A stretch of DNA of 47,357 nt from positions 1 to 47,357 of the forward strand of contig JAUMYU010000010.1 in the NCBI GenBank assembly GCA_030528485.1, given 5' to 3'. A model generated the notes under the pieces. It had not been told where the DNA came from and searched no databases. It worked only from the letters and a program-made list of their open reading frames with translations. Below are positions 27,278 through 37,138 of this stretch, in pieces. Made by a program: the position numbers and the translations under genes. Numbering within the stretch: position 1 is the first letter of the stretch; every line of letters begins with the position of its first letter. The stretch comes from Comamonadaceae bacterium. GTDB taxonomy: Bacteria; Pseudomonadota; Gammaproteobacteria; Burkholderiales; Burkholderiaceae_C.

Positions 27278-29275
27278 ATGAGCCAGAACGGCCAGCTTTC
27301 CAGCGATCCGGCAAGCGAGCGTCCCAGCGAACCGCTCCGCGATGTGCCCAGTGATGCTTCCCCGCCCAGGGCCCCGCCCCGTCATGGGCAGCGTCTGGCC
27401 GCACGCATTGTGCTCAGCTCGCTGGTGGCGCTGGCGATGGTGCTGGGCATGATTGGCGCCACCTTGTGGCTGTCCTGGCGTTTCGAGGGCGCGGGCGCGG
27501 CGATCAACGATGCGGGCAGCTTGCGCATGCTCTCCACGCGCGTGGCGGTGGGGTTGCTGCAAACGCCGCCTTCCGAGGAGATGGTGCGCCAGCAGATGCA
27601 GACGATTGATGCCACGCTGGCGCGCCTGGAAAAAGGTGATTTGCGCCCCGTCGTGCTGGCTGAAGACCCCATCGTGCGCCGCAAGCTCGCCGAGGTGGGG
27701 CGGCTGTGGCGCGAGGTGGGCAAGCCCCAGGCGCTGCTGGCCCTGCAAACGGGCGATGCCGGCGCGTATATGGCGCAGTTGCCCGGCACCGTGCAGCAAA
27801 TCGATGCCTTCGTGGGCATGATCGAGCGCGACAACGACCGCAAAATCGTCGTGCTGCGCCTGGCGCAATGGGGCCTGGCGGCGTTTGCGGTGCTGGGCAC
27901 GATGGTGATGATTTACCTGCTGTATTTGTGGATCATCGAGCCGATGCGCACGCTGCGCGAGGGCTTGCAGCGCATGACCGCGCACGATTTCAGCACCCGC
28001 TTGTACGTCGGGCGGCGCGATGAGTTTGGCCACCTGGCGCGCGGCTACAACCAGATGGCCGATGAGCTGCAAAGCCTCTACAGCGGCCTGGAGCGGCGCG
28101 TGGAGAACAAAACGCGCCAACTGGCCGAGCAAAACCGGCAAATCCGCGTGCTGTATGACATGGCGGCCTTTCTGAATCAGCCCAACGACATCGAGGCCAT
28201 GTGCGAGGGGTTCTTGTGTCGCGTGGTTCAGCAAGTGGGCGCCGATGGCGCCAGCGTGCGCGCGCTGGATGCGGGCAGCGCGCAGTTGAACCTGGTGGCT
28301 TCCTTTGGGCTGTCGCAGGCGCTGACAGAATCCGAGTACTGCATGCCTGCGGGCGATTGCCATTGCGGCCAGGTGACGCAGGACGGGCGCGCGCTGGGCG
28401 AGCGCGTCATCATGATTCAGGATTTGGGGCGCAGCCCTGCGCTGGATTGCCGCCGCGATGGTTTTACCAGCGTGGCCGTGTTCCCCATCGTTGCGCGCGA
28501 TGCCACGCTGGGCTCGTACTCCCTGCACTTTCGCCAGGCCCATGATCTCTCGCCCGCTGCGCGCGAGCTGCTGCAATCGCTGGGGCAGCTATTGGGGGTG
28601 GCGCTGGAAAACCGCCGCCTGGATGCCAAGGCGCGTGAGCTGGCCGTGGTGCAAGAGCGCAGCCTGGTCGCCCAGGGCTTGCACGACAGCCTGGCGCAGG
28701 GGCTGAATTTCCTCAATTTGCAATTGCAGTTGCTGGAAGACGCCAGGCAGCGCCATGACGAGCAGGAGATTGACGAAATCCTGCCCCTGCTGCGCACGGG
28801 TGTGGAGGACAGTTACCAGGACGTGCGCGAGCTGCTCACCAATTTCCGCAGCCGCCTCAGGCAAGGCGATTTGAGTGAGGCCATCAGCGATACGGTGGAG
28901 CGATTTCGCCGCCAAAGCGGCTGCCAGACGACGCTGGATATCCAATACGATAAGGGCGCGCCGCTGGCGCCCGATCAGCAATTGCAGGTGCTGTTTGTGT
29001 TGCAGGAGGCGCTGTCCAACATCCGCAAGCATGCCCGGGCCCGGCATGTGCATGTCCGCATCGACAACGGGCGCGACTTCACCCTGCAAGTGCAAGACGA
29101 CGGCCAGGGCTACGACCCCGCTGAAGTCGCCGCGCGCAGCGAAGCGCATGTGGGCCTGCATATCATGCGCGAGCGCGCTGCGCGCATGAACGCCGGCATC
29201 CGTCTGGAATCGGCGCCCGGCCAAGGCGCCCGCGTCGTATTGACGCTGCCAGCCGGCGAGCGGCAAGCTGCCTGA
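27278..29275 (+). CDS. narX: NarX-type sensor histidine kinase
   Basis: A 665-residue membrane kinase. Two transmembrane segments (near 40-62 and 195-215) enclose a periplasmic sensor with INDAGSLRMLSTRVAVGL, similar to the nitrate-binding P-box of NarX. A HAMP region follows, then a central module with clustered Cys (YCMPAGDCHCGQ and LDCRRDGF), also seen in NarX, then the HisKA_3 box GLHDSLAQGL with the phosphoacceptor His near 469 and the ATPase domain (VLFVLQEALSNIRKHARA, VQDDGQGYD). It probably senses nitrate or nitrite. The response regulator starts 20 bases downstream. No nitrate reductase genes are in the window. Confidence 0.88.
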   Translation: MSQNGQLSSDPASERPSEPLRDVPSDASPPRAPPRHGQRLAARIVLSSLVALAMVLGMIGATLWLSWRFEGAGAAINDAGSLRMLSTRVAVGLLQTPPSEEMVRQQMQTIDATLARLEKGDLRPVVLAEDPIVRRKLAEVGRLWREVGKPQALLALQTGDAGAYMAQLPGTVQQIDAFVGMIERDNDRKIVVLRLAQWGLAAFAVLGTMVMIYLLYLWIIEPMRTLREGLQRMTAHDFSTRLYVGRRDEFGHLARGYNQMADELQSLYSGLERRVENKTRQLAEQNRQIRVLYDMAAFLNQPNDIEAMCEGFLCRVVQQVGADGASVRALDAGSAQLNLVASFGLSQALTESEYCMPAGDCHCGQVTQDGRALGERVIMIQDLGRSPALDCRRDGFTSVAVFPIVARDATLGSYSLHFRQAHDLSPAARELLQSLGQLLGVALENRRLDAKARELAVVQERSLVAQGLHDSLAQGLNFLNLQLQLLEDARQRHDEQEIDEILPLLRTGVEDSYQDVRELLTNFRSRLRQGDLSEAISDTVERFRRQSGCQTTLDIQYDKGAPLAPDQQLQVLFVLQEALSNIRKHARARHVHVRIDNGRDFTLQVQDDGQGYDPAEVAARSEAHVGLHIMRERAARMNAGIRLESAPGQGARVVLTLPAGERQAA

Positions 29276-29295
29276 AAACCCGAGATAAACACCCG

Positions 29296-29994
29296 ATGAA
29301 AAAAGACAAAACCACCCCCGCCATTCGCATTTTGCTGATTGACGACCACACGCTGTTTCGCTCCGGCCTGCGCCTGCTGCTCAAGCGCCAGAGTGATTTC
29401 GAGGTGGTGGCTGAGGCCGCCGACGGTATCGAGGGCCTCAAGCGCGCACGCGAACTGCAACCCGACGTGATCTTGCTGGACTTGAACATGCCCGGTCTGA
29501 GCGGCCTGGAGGTGCTGCACATCCTCGCGCAAGACCTGCCCGCCTGCGCGGTCATCGTGCTCACCGTCTCCGAAGACGGCGAGGAACTGGCCCAGGCGCT
29601 GCGCAGCGGCGCGCGCGGCTATCTGGTGAAAAACATCGATGCCGATGCGCTGGTGGCCAGCATCCGCCGCGCCGTGGCGGGCGAGCCGGTGATCGACCCG
29701 GGCATGACGGTCAAGCTCGTCGAGCAATTTCGCAACCAGGCGCCGCCCCCGCCGCCTGCGCCCAGCGCCGAGGCCCAGGGCCAGCGCAGCAAGCTCACCG
29801 CCCGCGAGCTGCAAGTGGCGCAACTGCTGGCGCGCGGCGACAGCAACAAGGCCATCGCCCGCGAGCTGGACGTGACCGAGAGCACGGTCAAAATCCACGT
29901 GCAAAACGTGCTGAAAAAGCTCAACCTGCACAGCCGCGTGCAGATCGCCGTGTACATGGTCGAGCACGGCATTGGTGAAGATGTGGCGCCTTGA
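29296..29994 (+). CDS. narL: NarL-type response regulator
   Basis: A 232-residue regulator with an N-terminal receiver domain (IRILLIDDHTLFR, phospho-acceptor Asp in VILLDLNMPGL, Lys in GYLVKNID) and a C-terminal LuxR/FixJ-type helix-turn-helix (LTARELQVAQLLARGDSNKAIAREL, then TVKIHVQNVLKKL). A Pro-rich linker (PPPPPAPS) joins them. It forms a two-gene unit with the NarX-like kinase and probably controls nitrate respiration genes located elsewhere. Other NarL-family pairs cannot be fully excluded. Repeat copy 8 begins 6 bp after its stop. Confidence 0.88.
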   Translation: MKKDKTTPAIRILLIDDHTLFRSGLRLLLKRQSDFEVVAEAADGIEGLKRARELQPDVILLDLNMPGLSGLEVLHILAQDLPACAVIVLTVSEDGEELAQALRSGARGYLVKNIDADALVASIRRAVAGEPVIDPGMTVKLVEQFRNQAPPPPPAPSAEAQGQRSKLTARELQVAQLLARGDSNKAIARELDVTESTVKIHVQNVLKKLNLHSRVQIAVYMVEHGIGEDVAP

Positions 29995-30000
29995 AAGTTC

Positions 30001-30099
30001 TTGCCAATCAAATCTATCAATCAATAGTTTAATTATGAAAACAAAATTTCCATTCCATATTGCCGAAATAAGGTTTTTATATTTCTTTTGATTTGTAAT
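30001..30099 (+). repeat. dispersed 3'-end repeat, copy 8
   Basis: The longest copy. CCATATT and AATAAGG pair at six of seven positions around GCCGA and are followed by TTTTTATATTTC. Outer arms TTGCCAATCAAA and TTTGATTTGTAA pair with small differences. It follows narL by 6 bp and reads the same way. Confidence 0.75.
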
Positions 30100-30125
30100 A
30101 AAGGCGGGGCTGAAAGGTCGGTTGA

Positions 30126-31661
<1,536 letters not shown>

Positions 31662-31750
31662 GTGGCTGCGGTTGCGTGCGCTGGTAGCCTCTCGCGCATG
31701 CGCTGGCCGGACGCCTGGCGCGTGCGGCTTGTGCAGGGCTGTTTTTCGTA

Positions 31751-32092
31751 ATGTCGATTCCCCTCATGGTTGATTCCTCCTCTCCCTCAGCCCCTGTGAG
31801 CGACAGTGCTGTGACCGAGCCGGCGCACCGCAAATGGGCCATCGTCTGGTGGTCGCTGGCGCTGGTTTGCGTGCTGGTGTCGTTTGCCAGCCTGATGTAC
31901 GCCTTGAGCAGCCCTTCTGCGGCGGAGGCGAAAGTGGGCCTGGGCAAGCATGTGAGCGCCATCGTCTGGCAGGTGGGGCAAATGGTGGCCATCGTCTGTT
32001 TCGGCCTGGGCATGTGGCAGTCGAAAAAACACCGCCGCTGGCAGCGCGAGCAGCGCCGCCTGCGCGGGGAAGAACAAGATCCCTGGGAGTGA
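31751..32092 (+). CDS. small two-helix membrane protein, unknown
   Basis: A 113-residue protein that I cannot assign to a family. Two hydrophobic segments (WAIVWWSLALVCVLVSFASLMYAL and IVWQVGQMVAIVCFGLGMW) are separated by a short loop, and a basic tail KKHRRWQREQRRLRGEEQDPWE follows, so both ends probably face the cytoplasm. ATG 31751 has an AGGG upstream; ATG 31766 is an alternative. It lies 89 bases after guaB and about 50 before pgi, so co-transcription with pgi is possible. Confidence 0.65.
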   Translation: MSIPLMVDSSSPSAPVSDSAVTEPAHRKWAIVWWSLALVCVLVSFASLMYALSSPSAAEAKVGLGKHVSAIVWQVGQMVAIVCFGLGMWQSKKHRRWQREQRRLRGEEQDPWE

Positions 32093-32140
32093 GAAGGCAG
32101 CCTTGCGCCCGCCCTCGCCAGTTTGCCCGCCCTCCAGCCC

Positions 32141-33787
32141 GTGACCGTGCAAGCCCCTCCGCCCCCGCTGACGCCGCGCTGCGACCAGACCGCCGTATGG
32201 CACGCCTTGCAGCAGCATTTCCAGCGCAGCGGCCAGCATTTCGACGTACGCCAGGCCCTGCGCAGCGATGCGGGGCGCTTTGCGCGCATGGCTTTGCAGG
32301 CGCCGGGCATCCGGGCCGATTTTTCGCGCAATTGGCTCGATGAAGCCACCAGCGGCCTGCTCAACGATTTGGCCCACGCCTGCGCGCTGCCCGCCTCCAT
32401 CGAAGCCTTGTTTGCCGGGGCGGCGCTGAACACCACCGAGCAGCGCGCCGCCTGGCATGTGCTGCTGCGCTGCCCGGAGGATTTCCACAGCGGCGATGCC
32501 GCCACCGAGGCGGCCCTGGCCGAGACGCGCGCGGCGCAACAGGCGTTTTTGCAATTTGCCGAGCAGGTGCGCGCCGATGCCAGCATCACCGACGTGGTCA
32601 ACATCGGCATTGGCGGCTCGGATCTGGGGCCCGCAGTGGTGGTGCAGGCGCTGGAAGCCTTCCGCGATGGCGAAGGCGATAGCCGTAAAGGCCAAGGCAA
32701 GCGCGTGCATTTCGTCTCCAACATGGATGGCGACGATCTGGGCCTGAAGCTGCGCGAGCTTGATCCCGCCCGCACCCTGTTTTTGCTGGCTTCCAAATCC
32801 TTTGGCACGGCCGAGACGGTGGTCAACGCCCAGGCCGCGCGCGCCTGGGTGCTGCAAGCGCATGGCTGGGCGGGCGCAGCAGAGGCGACCTCGCCGCTGC
32901 CCGAGCGCCTGCCCGAGCCGTTGCGCCAGCTTATCGCCCGGCGTTTTGTCGCCATGACCAGCAACTGCCAGGCCGCGCAAGCCTTTGGCGTGCAAACCAT
33001 CTTCCCCTTTGCCGATTGGGTGGGCGGGCGGTTTTCGCTGTGGTCCAGCATCGGCCTGTCGATTGCCATCGCCGTGGGCAGTGCGCACTTTCGCGCGCTG
33101 CTGGCCGGGGCGCACGCGATGGATTTGCACTTTCGCCACACGCCGCTGGCGCGCAATCTGCCGGTGCAACTGGCCTTGCTGGATGTGTGGTACCGCAACT
33201 TCCACGGCCTGGCCACGCGCTGCATTGCGCCCTACAGCCACGGCCTGCGGCGTTTGCCCGCGTATTTGCAGCAACTGGAGATGGAGAGCAACGGCAAGGG
33301 CTGCGACAGCGCGGGCCAGCCGCTGCCCATCGCCACCGCGCCCGTGGTCTGGGGCGAGGCGGGCACCAATGGCCAGCATGCGTTTTTCCAGCTCATCCAC
33401 CAGGGGCCGCAAATCATCCCGGTGGAATTCATCGTGGTGCGCGAGAGGGGGCTGGGCAGCGATGCGCAGCACCGCGCGCTGCTGGCCAATGCCGTGGCGC
33501 AAGCGCGGGCGCTGACCGAAGGGCGCCGCGATGGCCCGCCCTACACCCATTGCCCCGGCGGGCGGCCCAGCACCATGCTGGTGCTCGACCGGCTTGACCC
33601 CGCCAGCGTGGGCGCGCTGATTGCGCTGTACGAGCACCGAACCTTCGTGGCCGGGCGGCTGTGGGGCATCAACAGCTTCGACCAATGGGGCGTGGAGCTA
33701 GGCAAGATGCTGGCGCGCCACATCCTGGAGGGTGGCGCGCCGTCAAGGGGCGGCGAGGGCGAAGGCGTCATGGCCTGGCTGCGCTGA
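32141..33787 (+). CDS. pgi: glucose-6-phosphate isomerase
   Basis: Interconverts glucose-6-phosphate and fructose-6-phosphate. About 548 residues with the family signatures: INIGIGGSDLGPAVV, SKSFGTAETV, DWVGGRFSLWSSIGLSIA and WGINSFDQWGVELGK, plus MESNGKG. Length is typical. The start is unclear: no ATG lies near the N-terminus; GTG 32141 is chosen here, while GTG 32147 and TTG 32123 are equally possible and none has a good ribosome site. Repeat copy 9 begins 8 bp after the stop. Confidence 0.95.
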   Translation: MTVQAPPPPLTPRCDQTAVWHALQQHFQRSGQHFDVRQALRSDAGRFARMALQAPGIRADFSRNWLDEATSGLLNDLAHACALPASIEALFAGAALNTTEQRAAWHVLLRCPEDFHSGDAATEAALAETRAAQQAFLQFAEQVRADASITDVVNIGIGGSDLGPAVVVQALEAFRDGEGDSRKGQGKRVHFVSNMDGDDLGLKLRELDPARTLFLLASKSFGTAETVVNAQAARAWVLQAHGWAGAAEATSPLPERLPEPLRQLIARRFVAMTSNCQAAQAFGVQTIFPFADWVGGRFSLWSSIGLSIAIAVGSAHFRALLAGAHAMDLHFRHTPLARNLPVQLALLDVWYRNFHGLATRCIAPYSHGLRRLPAYLQQLEMESNGKGCDSAGQPLPIATAPVVWGEAGTNGQHAFFQLIHQGPQIIPVEFIVVRERGLGSDAQHRALLANAVAQARALTEGRRDGPPYTHCPGGRPSTMLVLDRLDPASVGALIALYEHRTFVAGRLWGINSFDQWGVELGKMLARHILEGGAPSRGGEGEGVMAWLR

Positions 33788-33794
33788 CGGTGAT

Positions 33795-33868
33795 TCCATT
33801 TCAAAAGAAAACCATCCCTTTGCCCACATTGCCGAAACAGGGGTATTTTCATTCCCCTGATTGGTAAT
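33795..33868 (+). repeat. dispersed 3'-end repeat, copy 9
   Basis: Contains ATTGCCGAAACA between CCC and GGGG, followed by TATTTTCATT, and ends CTGATTGGTAAT. Outer pairing is weaker than in other copies. It lies 8 bp after pgi and points the same way, facing copy 10. Confidence 0.7.
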
Positions 33869-33881
33869 AGCGGCTTGTCTT

Positions 33882-33956
33882 TTATAAATCAAAGGAAACA
33901 AAACATGCAGGTTTTGGCATGATGGTATTGATGTGGGTTTTCTTTTGATTGGAAAT
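33882..33956 (-). repeat. dispersed 3'-end repeat, copy 10
   Basis: Arms AAATCAAAGGAAA and TTTCTTTTGATT. On the minus strand CATGC and GCATG enclose CAAAACCT and are followed by TTTTGTTTCC. It lies 21 bp beyond the corA stop and reads in the corA direction, 13 bp from copy 9. Confidence 0.8.
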
Positions 33957-33976
33957 ATCGGAGGTGGCAAGCCCGC

Positions 33977-34960
33977 TTATTTCAGCCAACCCTTGCGGCG
34001 GAAATACAGCATGGGCAGGGCGGCGCTGGCGATCATCAGCCCCAGCGCGAAGGGGTAGCCGTACTTCCAGCCCAGCTCGGGCATGAACTGGAAGTTCATG
34101 CCGTAAATGCTGGCAATCAGCGTCGGCGGCAGCAGCGCCACGCTGGCCACCGAGAACAGCTTGATGATCTTGTTCTGGTTGATGTTGATGAAACCGACGG
34201 TGGCATCCATCAGGAAGTTGATCTTGTCGAACAAAAACGCCGTGTGGCTGTCCAGCGACTCGATGTCGCGCAGGATCTGGCGCGCATCCTCGAACTGCTC
34301 GGCGCTGAGGATTTTGCTGCGCATCAGAAAGCTCACGGCGCGGCGCGTATCCATCATGTTGCGGCGGATCTTGCCGTTCAAATCCTCGTGGCGTGCGATG
34401 CTGCCCAGCACCTCGCCGGCCTGCTCGTCGTTGACCTCGCCCGAGAGAATGCGCTGGCTGGCCGCGTCCAGCTCGTCGTAAATCCACTCCAGCGAATCGG
34501 CCGAATACTCCGCATCGGTGTCGAACAGGCTCAGCAACACCTCCTTGCAGTCCTCGATCAGGCCGGGAATGCGCCGCGCGCGCAGGCGAAAGAGGCGAAA
34601 CACCGGCACATCGTCCTCGCGGATGGAGAACAGCACGTTGTGGCTGCGCAGCTCGGGGTTTTGCAAATTCATGATGAAGGCCACGCGCACGTAGCGCGGC
34701 GAATCGTCATCGATGAGAAAGTCGCTGCGGATGTGCAGCTCGCCGTTGTCCTCCTCGTAAAAACGCGCCGATTCCTCGATGTCGTCATCCACCGCATCGT
34801 CGGGGATGAGCAGCGAAAAATGCTGCTTGATCCAGCCCTTTTCCTCCGGCGTGGGCGATTCCATATCCACCCACACGGGCTGCATTTGGGTGAGATCTTC
34901 CAGCGTCTCGATGTCTTTTTGCACGAGACGGCCATTGACCAGGGTGAAGATATTGAGCAT
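33977..34960 (-). CDS. corA: CorA-type magnesium/cobalt transporter
   Basis: A 327-residue CorA channel for Mg2+ (and Co2+ or Ni2+). A long acidic cytoplasmic part with coiled helices leads to two C-terminal membrane segments; the selectivity motif YGMNFQFMPEL lies near residues 286-296, and the protein ends in the basic FRRKGWLK. The N-terminus LNIFTLVNGRLVQ fits the family. The divergent 385-bp spacer may hold a leader with a terminator-like hairpin. Confidence 0.95.
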   Translation of the reverse strand: MLNIFTLVNGRLVQKDIETLEDLTQMQPVWVDMESPTPEEKGWIKQHFSLLIPDDAVDDDIEESARFYEEDNGELHIRSDFLIDDDSPRYVRVAFIMNLQNPELRSHNVLFSIREDDVPVFRLFRLRARRIPGLIEDCKEVLLSLFDTDAEYSADSLEWIYDELDAASQRILSGEVNDEQAGEVLGSIARHEDLNGKIRRNMMDTRRAVSFLMRSKILSAEQFEDARQILRDIESLDSHTAFLFDKINFLMDATVGFININQNKIIKLFSVASVALLPPTLIASIYGMNFQFMPELGWKYGYPFALGLMIASAALPMLYFRRKGWLK

Positions 34961-35144
34961 GGGCGCGCTCCACGACGGCGGTTGCAGGGGCAGGGGTGAA
35001 AAAGGTCATTGGCGTCGCTTCCAGCCCCCTTGCCCAGGCGCGCAGGGATTGCGCGCAGGCTCTCTCAAGCCAGCGCCTGAGCGGGCAAAACGGCTGAAAG
35101 CGACCCACTCGGGCCAGCTTCCATAACGGGAAATTCCTTGATCC

Positions 35145-35168
35145 AAAAAGAAAAGCCGCCAGCGCGGC
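35145..35168 (-). terminator. terminator-like hairpin in corA leader
   Basis: On the minus strand GCCGC and GCGGC form a 5-bp stem with a GCTG loop, followed by TTTTCTTTTT. It lies about 185 bases before the corA start, so it would act as an attenuator rather than a gene end. The stem is short. Confidence 0.4.
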
Positions 35169-35276
35169 GCTGCGGGCGAAAGCGCAAATTATGGCATTGG
35201 CGCCAGCGCCAGCGCCCGCGCGGGCGAGCGCAAAGTTCATCGCACGCATCTAAAATGCCGCGCTTTTTCCCCGCTG

Positions 35277-35309
35277 GCTGCCTGGGCGCGTTGCCAGGCG
35301 GCGTTTTTT
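35277..35309 (+). terminator. terminator-like hairpin before the rhodanese gene
   Basis: GCTGCCTGG and CCAGGCGGC pair over 9 positions (one G-T) around an 8-base loop, followed by G and six T. It is 37 bases before the rhodanese ATG and downstream of a -10-like TAAAAT, with no gene in this direction before it. Confidence 0.6.
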
Positions 35310-35345
35310 CATGGGCCACCCGCCCTCACCACGGATTGCGCAGTC

Positions 35346-35753
35346 ATGGAATTTTTTTTGGATAACTGGTATTTGCTCGCTCTGGCCCTTGTCTCCGGGG
35401 CCATGTTGTTTGCGCCATCGCTGGCCGCAGGCAAGCAAACGGGCATCAGCGCAGCGCAAGCGGTGCAGAAGATGAACAAGGAAAAGGCCACCGTGATCGA
35501 TATCCGCACGGCGCAGGAGTTTGCCGCTGGCCACATCAAAGGCGCGAAAAACCTGGAGTTGGCGCAGTTGGAGCAGCAATTGCCCACGGCCGTCAAAAAC
35601 AAAACGGCGCCTGTGCTGTTTGTGTGCAACAGCGGCGTGAGCGCCAACCGGGCCGTTGCCGTGGCGAAAAAGCTCGGCTACGAGCAGGCGCAGCTCGTCG
35701 CAGGCGGCATGAAAGCCTGGCGCGATGCCAGTTTGCCGATTGCCACGCGCTGA
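35346..35753 (+). CDS. yibN: YibN-like membrane-anchored rhodanese
   Basis: A 135-residue protein with an N-terminal transmembrane segment (WYLLALALVSGAMLFAPSL) and a single rhodanese domain (ATVIDIRTAQEFAAGHIKGAKN; catalytic Cys in FVCNSGVSANRA). It probably handles sulfane sulfur at the membrane. The order rhodanese, glutaredoxin, secB is the same as yibN-grxC-secB of E. coli. Its ATG follows a terminator-like hairpin by 36 bases. Confidence 0.88.
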   Translation: MEFFLDNWYLLALALVSGAMLFAPSLAAGKQTGISAAQAVQKMNKEKATVIDIRTAQEFAAGHIKGAKNLELAQLEQQLPTAVKNKTAPVLFVCNSGVSANRAVAVAKKLGYEQAQLVAGGMKAWRDASLPIATR

Positions 35754-35852
35754 GTGCCTGTTCTCGGCCACACGCCTCCCTGGGCGGGCCAGCGCAAGGT
35801 TTTTATCGACTCTCTCTTTCCCCTCCCATCCTTTTTCGCGAGAAGCCCCACC

Positions 35853-36110
35853 ATGCCCACCGTCACCATGTATGCCACTGGCACCTGTCCCTATTGCTTG
35901 CGCGCCAAGCAATTGCTCAAAGAGCGCGGCGTGGAGGCGATTGAAGAAATCCGCGTGGATCTTCAGCCCGCCGAGCGCGAAGTGATGATGCAGCGCACGG
36001 GCCGGCGCACCGTGCCGCAAATCTATATTGGCGATACCCATGTGGGCGGCTTTGACGATCTGGCCGCGCTGGACGCCCGCGGCGGCCTGCTGCCGCTGCT
36101 GCAAGGCTGA
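35853..36110 (+). CDS. grxC: glutaredoxin 3
   Basis: An 85-residue glutaredoxin that reduces disulfides with glutathione in the cytoplasm. The active site is TCPYCLRA, followed by the cis-Pro TVPQIYI and the glutathione-binding GGFDDLAAL. ATG at 35853 is chosen by family length; the frame is open upstream. It lies 99 bases after the rhodanese and before secB, the E. coli order. Confidence 0.95.
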   Translation: MPTVTMYATGTCPYCLRAKQLLKERGVEAIEEIRVDLQPAEREVMMQRTGRRTVPQIYIGDTHVGGFDDLAALDARGGLLPLLQG

Positions 36111-36164
36111 AGCGACTGGGCGCTGCGCCCCCGCCCGCGTAGTGCCGGATTGCTTGCATAATAG

Positions 36165-36190
36165 GCCGCACAAAGCCGCGTTTGTGCGGC
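36165..36190 (+). other. hairpin in the grxC-secB spacer
   Basis: GCCGCACAAA and TTTGTGCGGC form a perfect 10-bp stem with a 6-base loop, 84 bases before secB and just after an extended -10-like TTGCATAAT (36155-36162). Only a weak T-run (TTTG) follows. It would be at the very 5' end of a secB transcript, where such hairpins can protect RNA, or it may terminate grxC. Confidence 0.5.
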
Positions 36191-36274
36191 TTTGCGCCGT
36201 ATGGCGCGGAGGGCCTTCCGGCTTCTGCGCCCTGTGGCCGTCGTATCCCCCCTCCATTTGAGAAAGCTTGCCGC

Positions 36275-36748
36275 ATGGCTGAAGAAACCAACAACCAACC
36301 TGAGCAACCCGTGTTCCAGATTCAGCGCGTCTATCTGAAAGATCTGTCGCTGGAGCAGCCCAACTCGCCCGCCATCTTGCTCGAGCAACACCAGCCCAGC
36401 GTGGATATCCAACTGGCTGTGGCCGCCAACAACCTGGTGGACGGGGTGTTTGAAATCACCGTGACGGGCACTGTGCACACCAAGATTGAAGACAAAACCC
36501 TGTTCCTGGTGGAGGCCAAGCAGGCCGGGATTTTCGAAGTGCGCAATATCCCCGAAGACCAGATGGGCGTGGTGCTGGGCGTGGCTTGCCCGCAAATCGT
36601 CTATCCCTATTTGCGCGGCAACATTGCCGACGTCATCAACCGCGCAGGCTTCCCGCCCGTGCATCTGGCGGAAATCAACTTCCAGGCCATGTACGAACAG
36701 CAACAGCAGCAACAGGCCAATGGTGCACCGCCTGCGCCCGTGCAATAA
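36275..36748 (+). CDS. secB: protein-export chaperone SecB
   Basis: A 157-residue tetrameric chaperone that keeps preproteins unfolded and hands them to SecA. It shows [19 protein letters not shown], the usual SecB start, [25 protein letters not shown], and the end region [24 protein letters not shown]. The C-terminal QQQQQQANG-type tail is common. ATG 36275 is certain by alignment. Repeat copy 11 follows directly. Confidence 0.97.
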   Translation: MAEETNNQPEQPVFQIQRVYLKDLSLEQPNSPAILLEQHQPSVDIQLAVAANNLVDGVFEITVTGTVHTKIEDKTLFLVEAKQAGIFEVRNIPEDQMGVVLGVACPQIVYPYLRGNIADVINRAGFPPVHLAEINFQAMYEQQQQQQANGAPPAPVQ

Positions 36749-36749
36749 T

Positions 36750-36827
36750 TATTTCTTTCAAAAGGAAAAGCGATTTATTGCCGGGATTGCCGAAACAGGG
36801 TAATTTTTTCCTTTTGATTTGTAAAAT
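36750..36827 (+). repeat. dispersed 3'-end repeat, copy 11
   Basis: CAAAAGGAAAA (36759-36769) and TTTTCCTTTTG (36806-36816) are a perfect 11-bp inverted repeat. The inner hairpin pairs ATTGCC (36777-36782) with GGGTAAT, and TTTTTTCC follows. The element starts at the secB stop codon. Confidence 0.85.
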
Positions 36828-36867
36828 CTTGGCCGTTCCGCTGCGTTTGATGCTACCGGAGGGCTGT

Positions 36868-36904
36868 CATGACAAAAGGCCCCGGGTTGGGGCCTTTTGT
36901 CATG
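36868..36904. terminator. bidirectional terminator between secB and marC
   Basis: CATGACAAAAGGCCCC and GGGGCCTTTTGTCATG form a perfect 16-bp stem around GGGTT. The A-run on one side and T-run on the other make it usable from both strands, fitting the convergent secB and marC genes. Confidence 0.85.
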
Positions 36905-37138
36905 CTGAGGCAGGGCGCTTTCGCAGTGTGCAGCGTGTTGCACGGGCCATTTATGCACACGCGCCCAGGAGGGCTGAAGGGAACAAGGGGTTGGGGGTCA
37001 AATCCTGATGTTTTCCTGAGGATCAATCCATAACCATTTGATTTTTATGATATTCAATGGCTGGTGCAGGATGCGTAAAAAATAGGCGATCCAGCGCCAA
37101 GCCAATATCCGCCGTGTTTTCTGAACGCTATAAAGCGT

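Larger units (their letters stand above)
34961..35345. other. corA-yibN divergent spacer
   Basis: A 385-bp spacer without a gene. On the minus strand CATAAT (35178-35183) could be a -10 box for corA, giving a leader of about 200 bases. On the plus strand TAAAAT (35251-35256) could serve the rhodanese gene. Each putative leader holds a hairpin followed by a T-run soon after the start. Confidence 0.4.
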
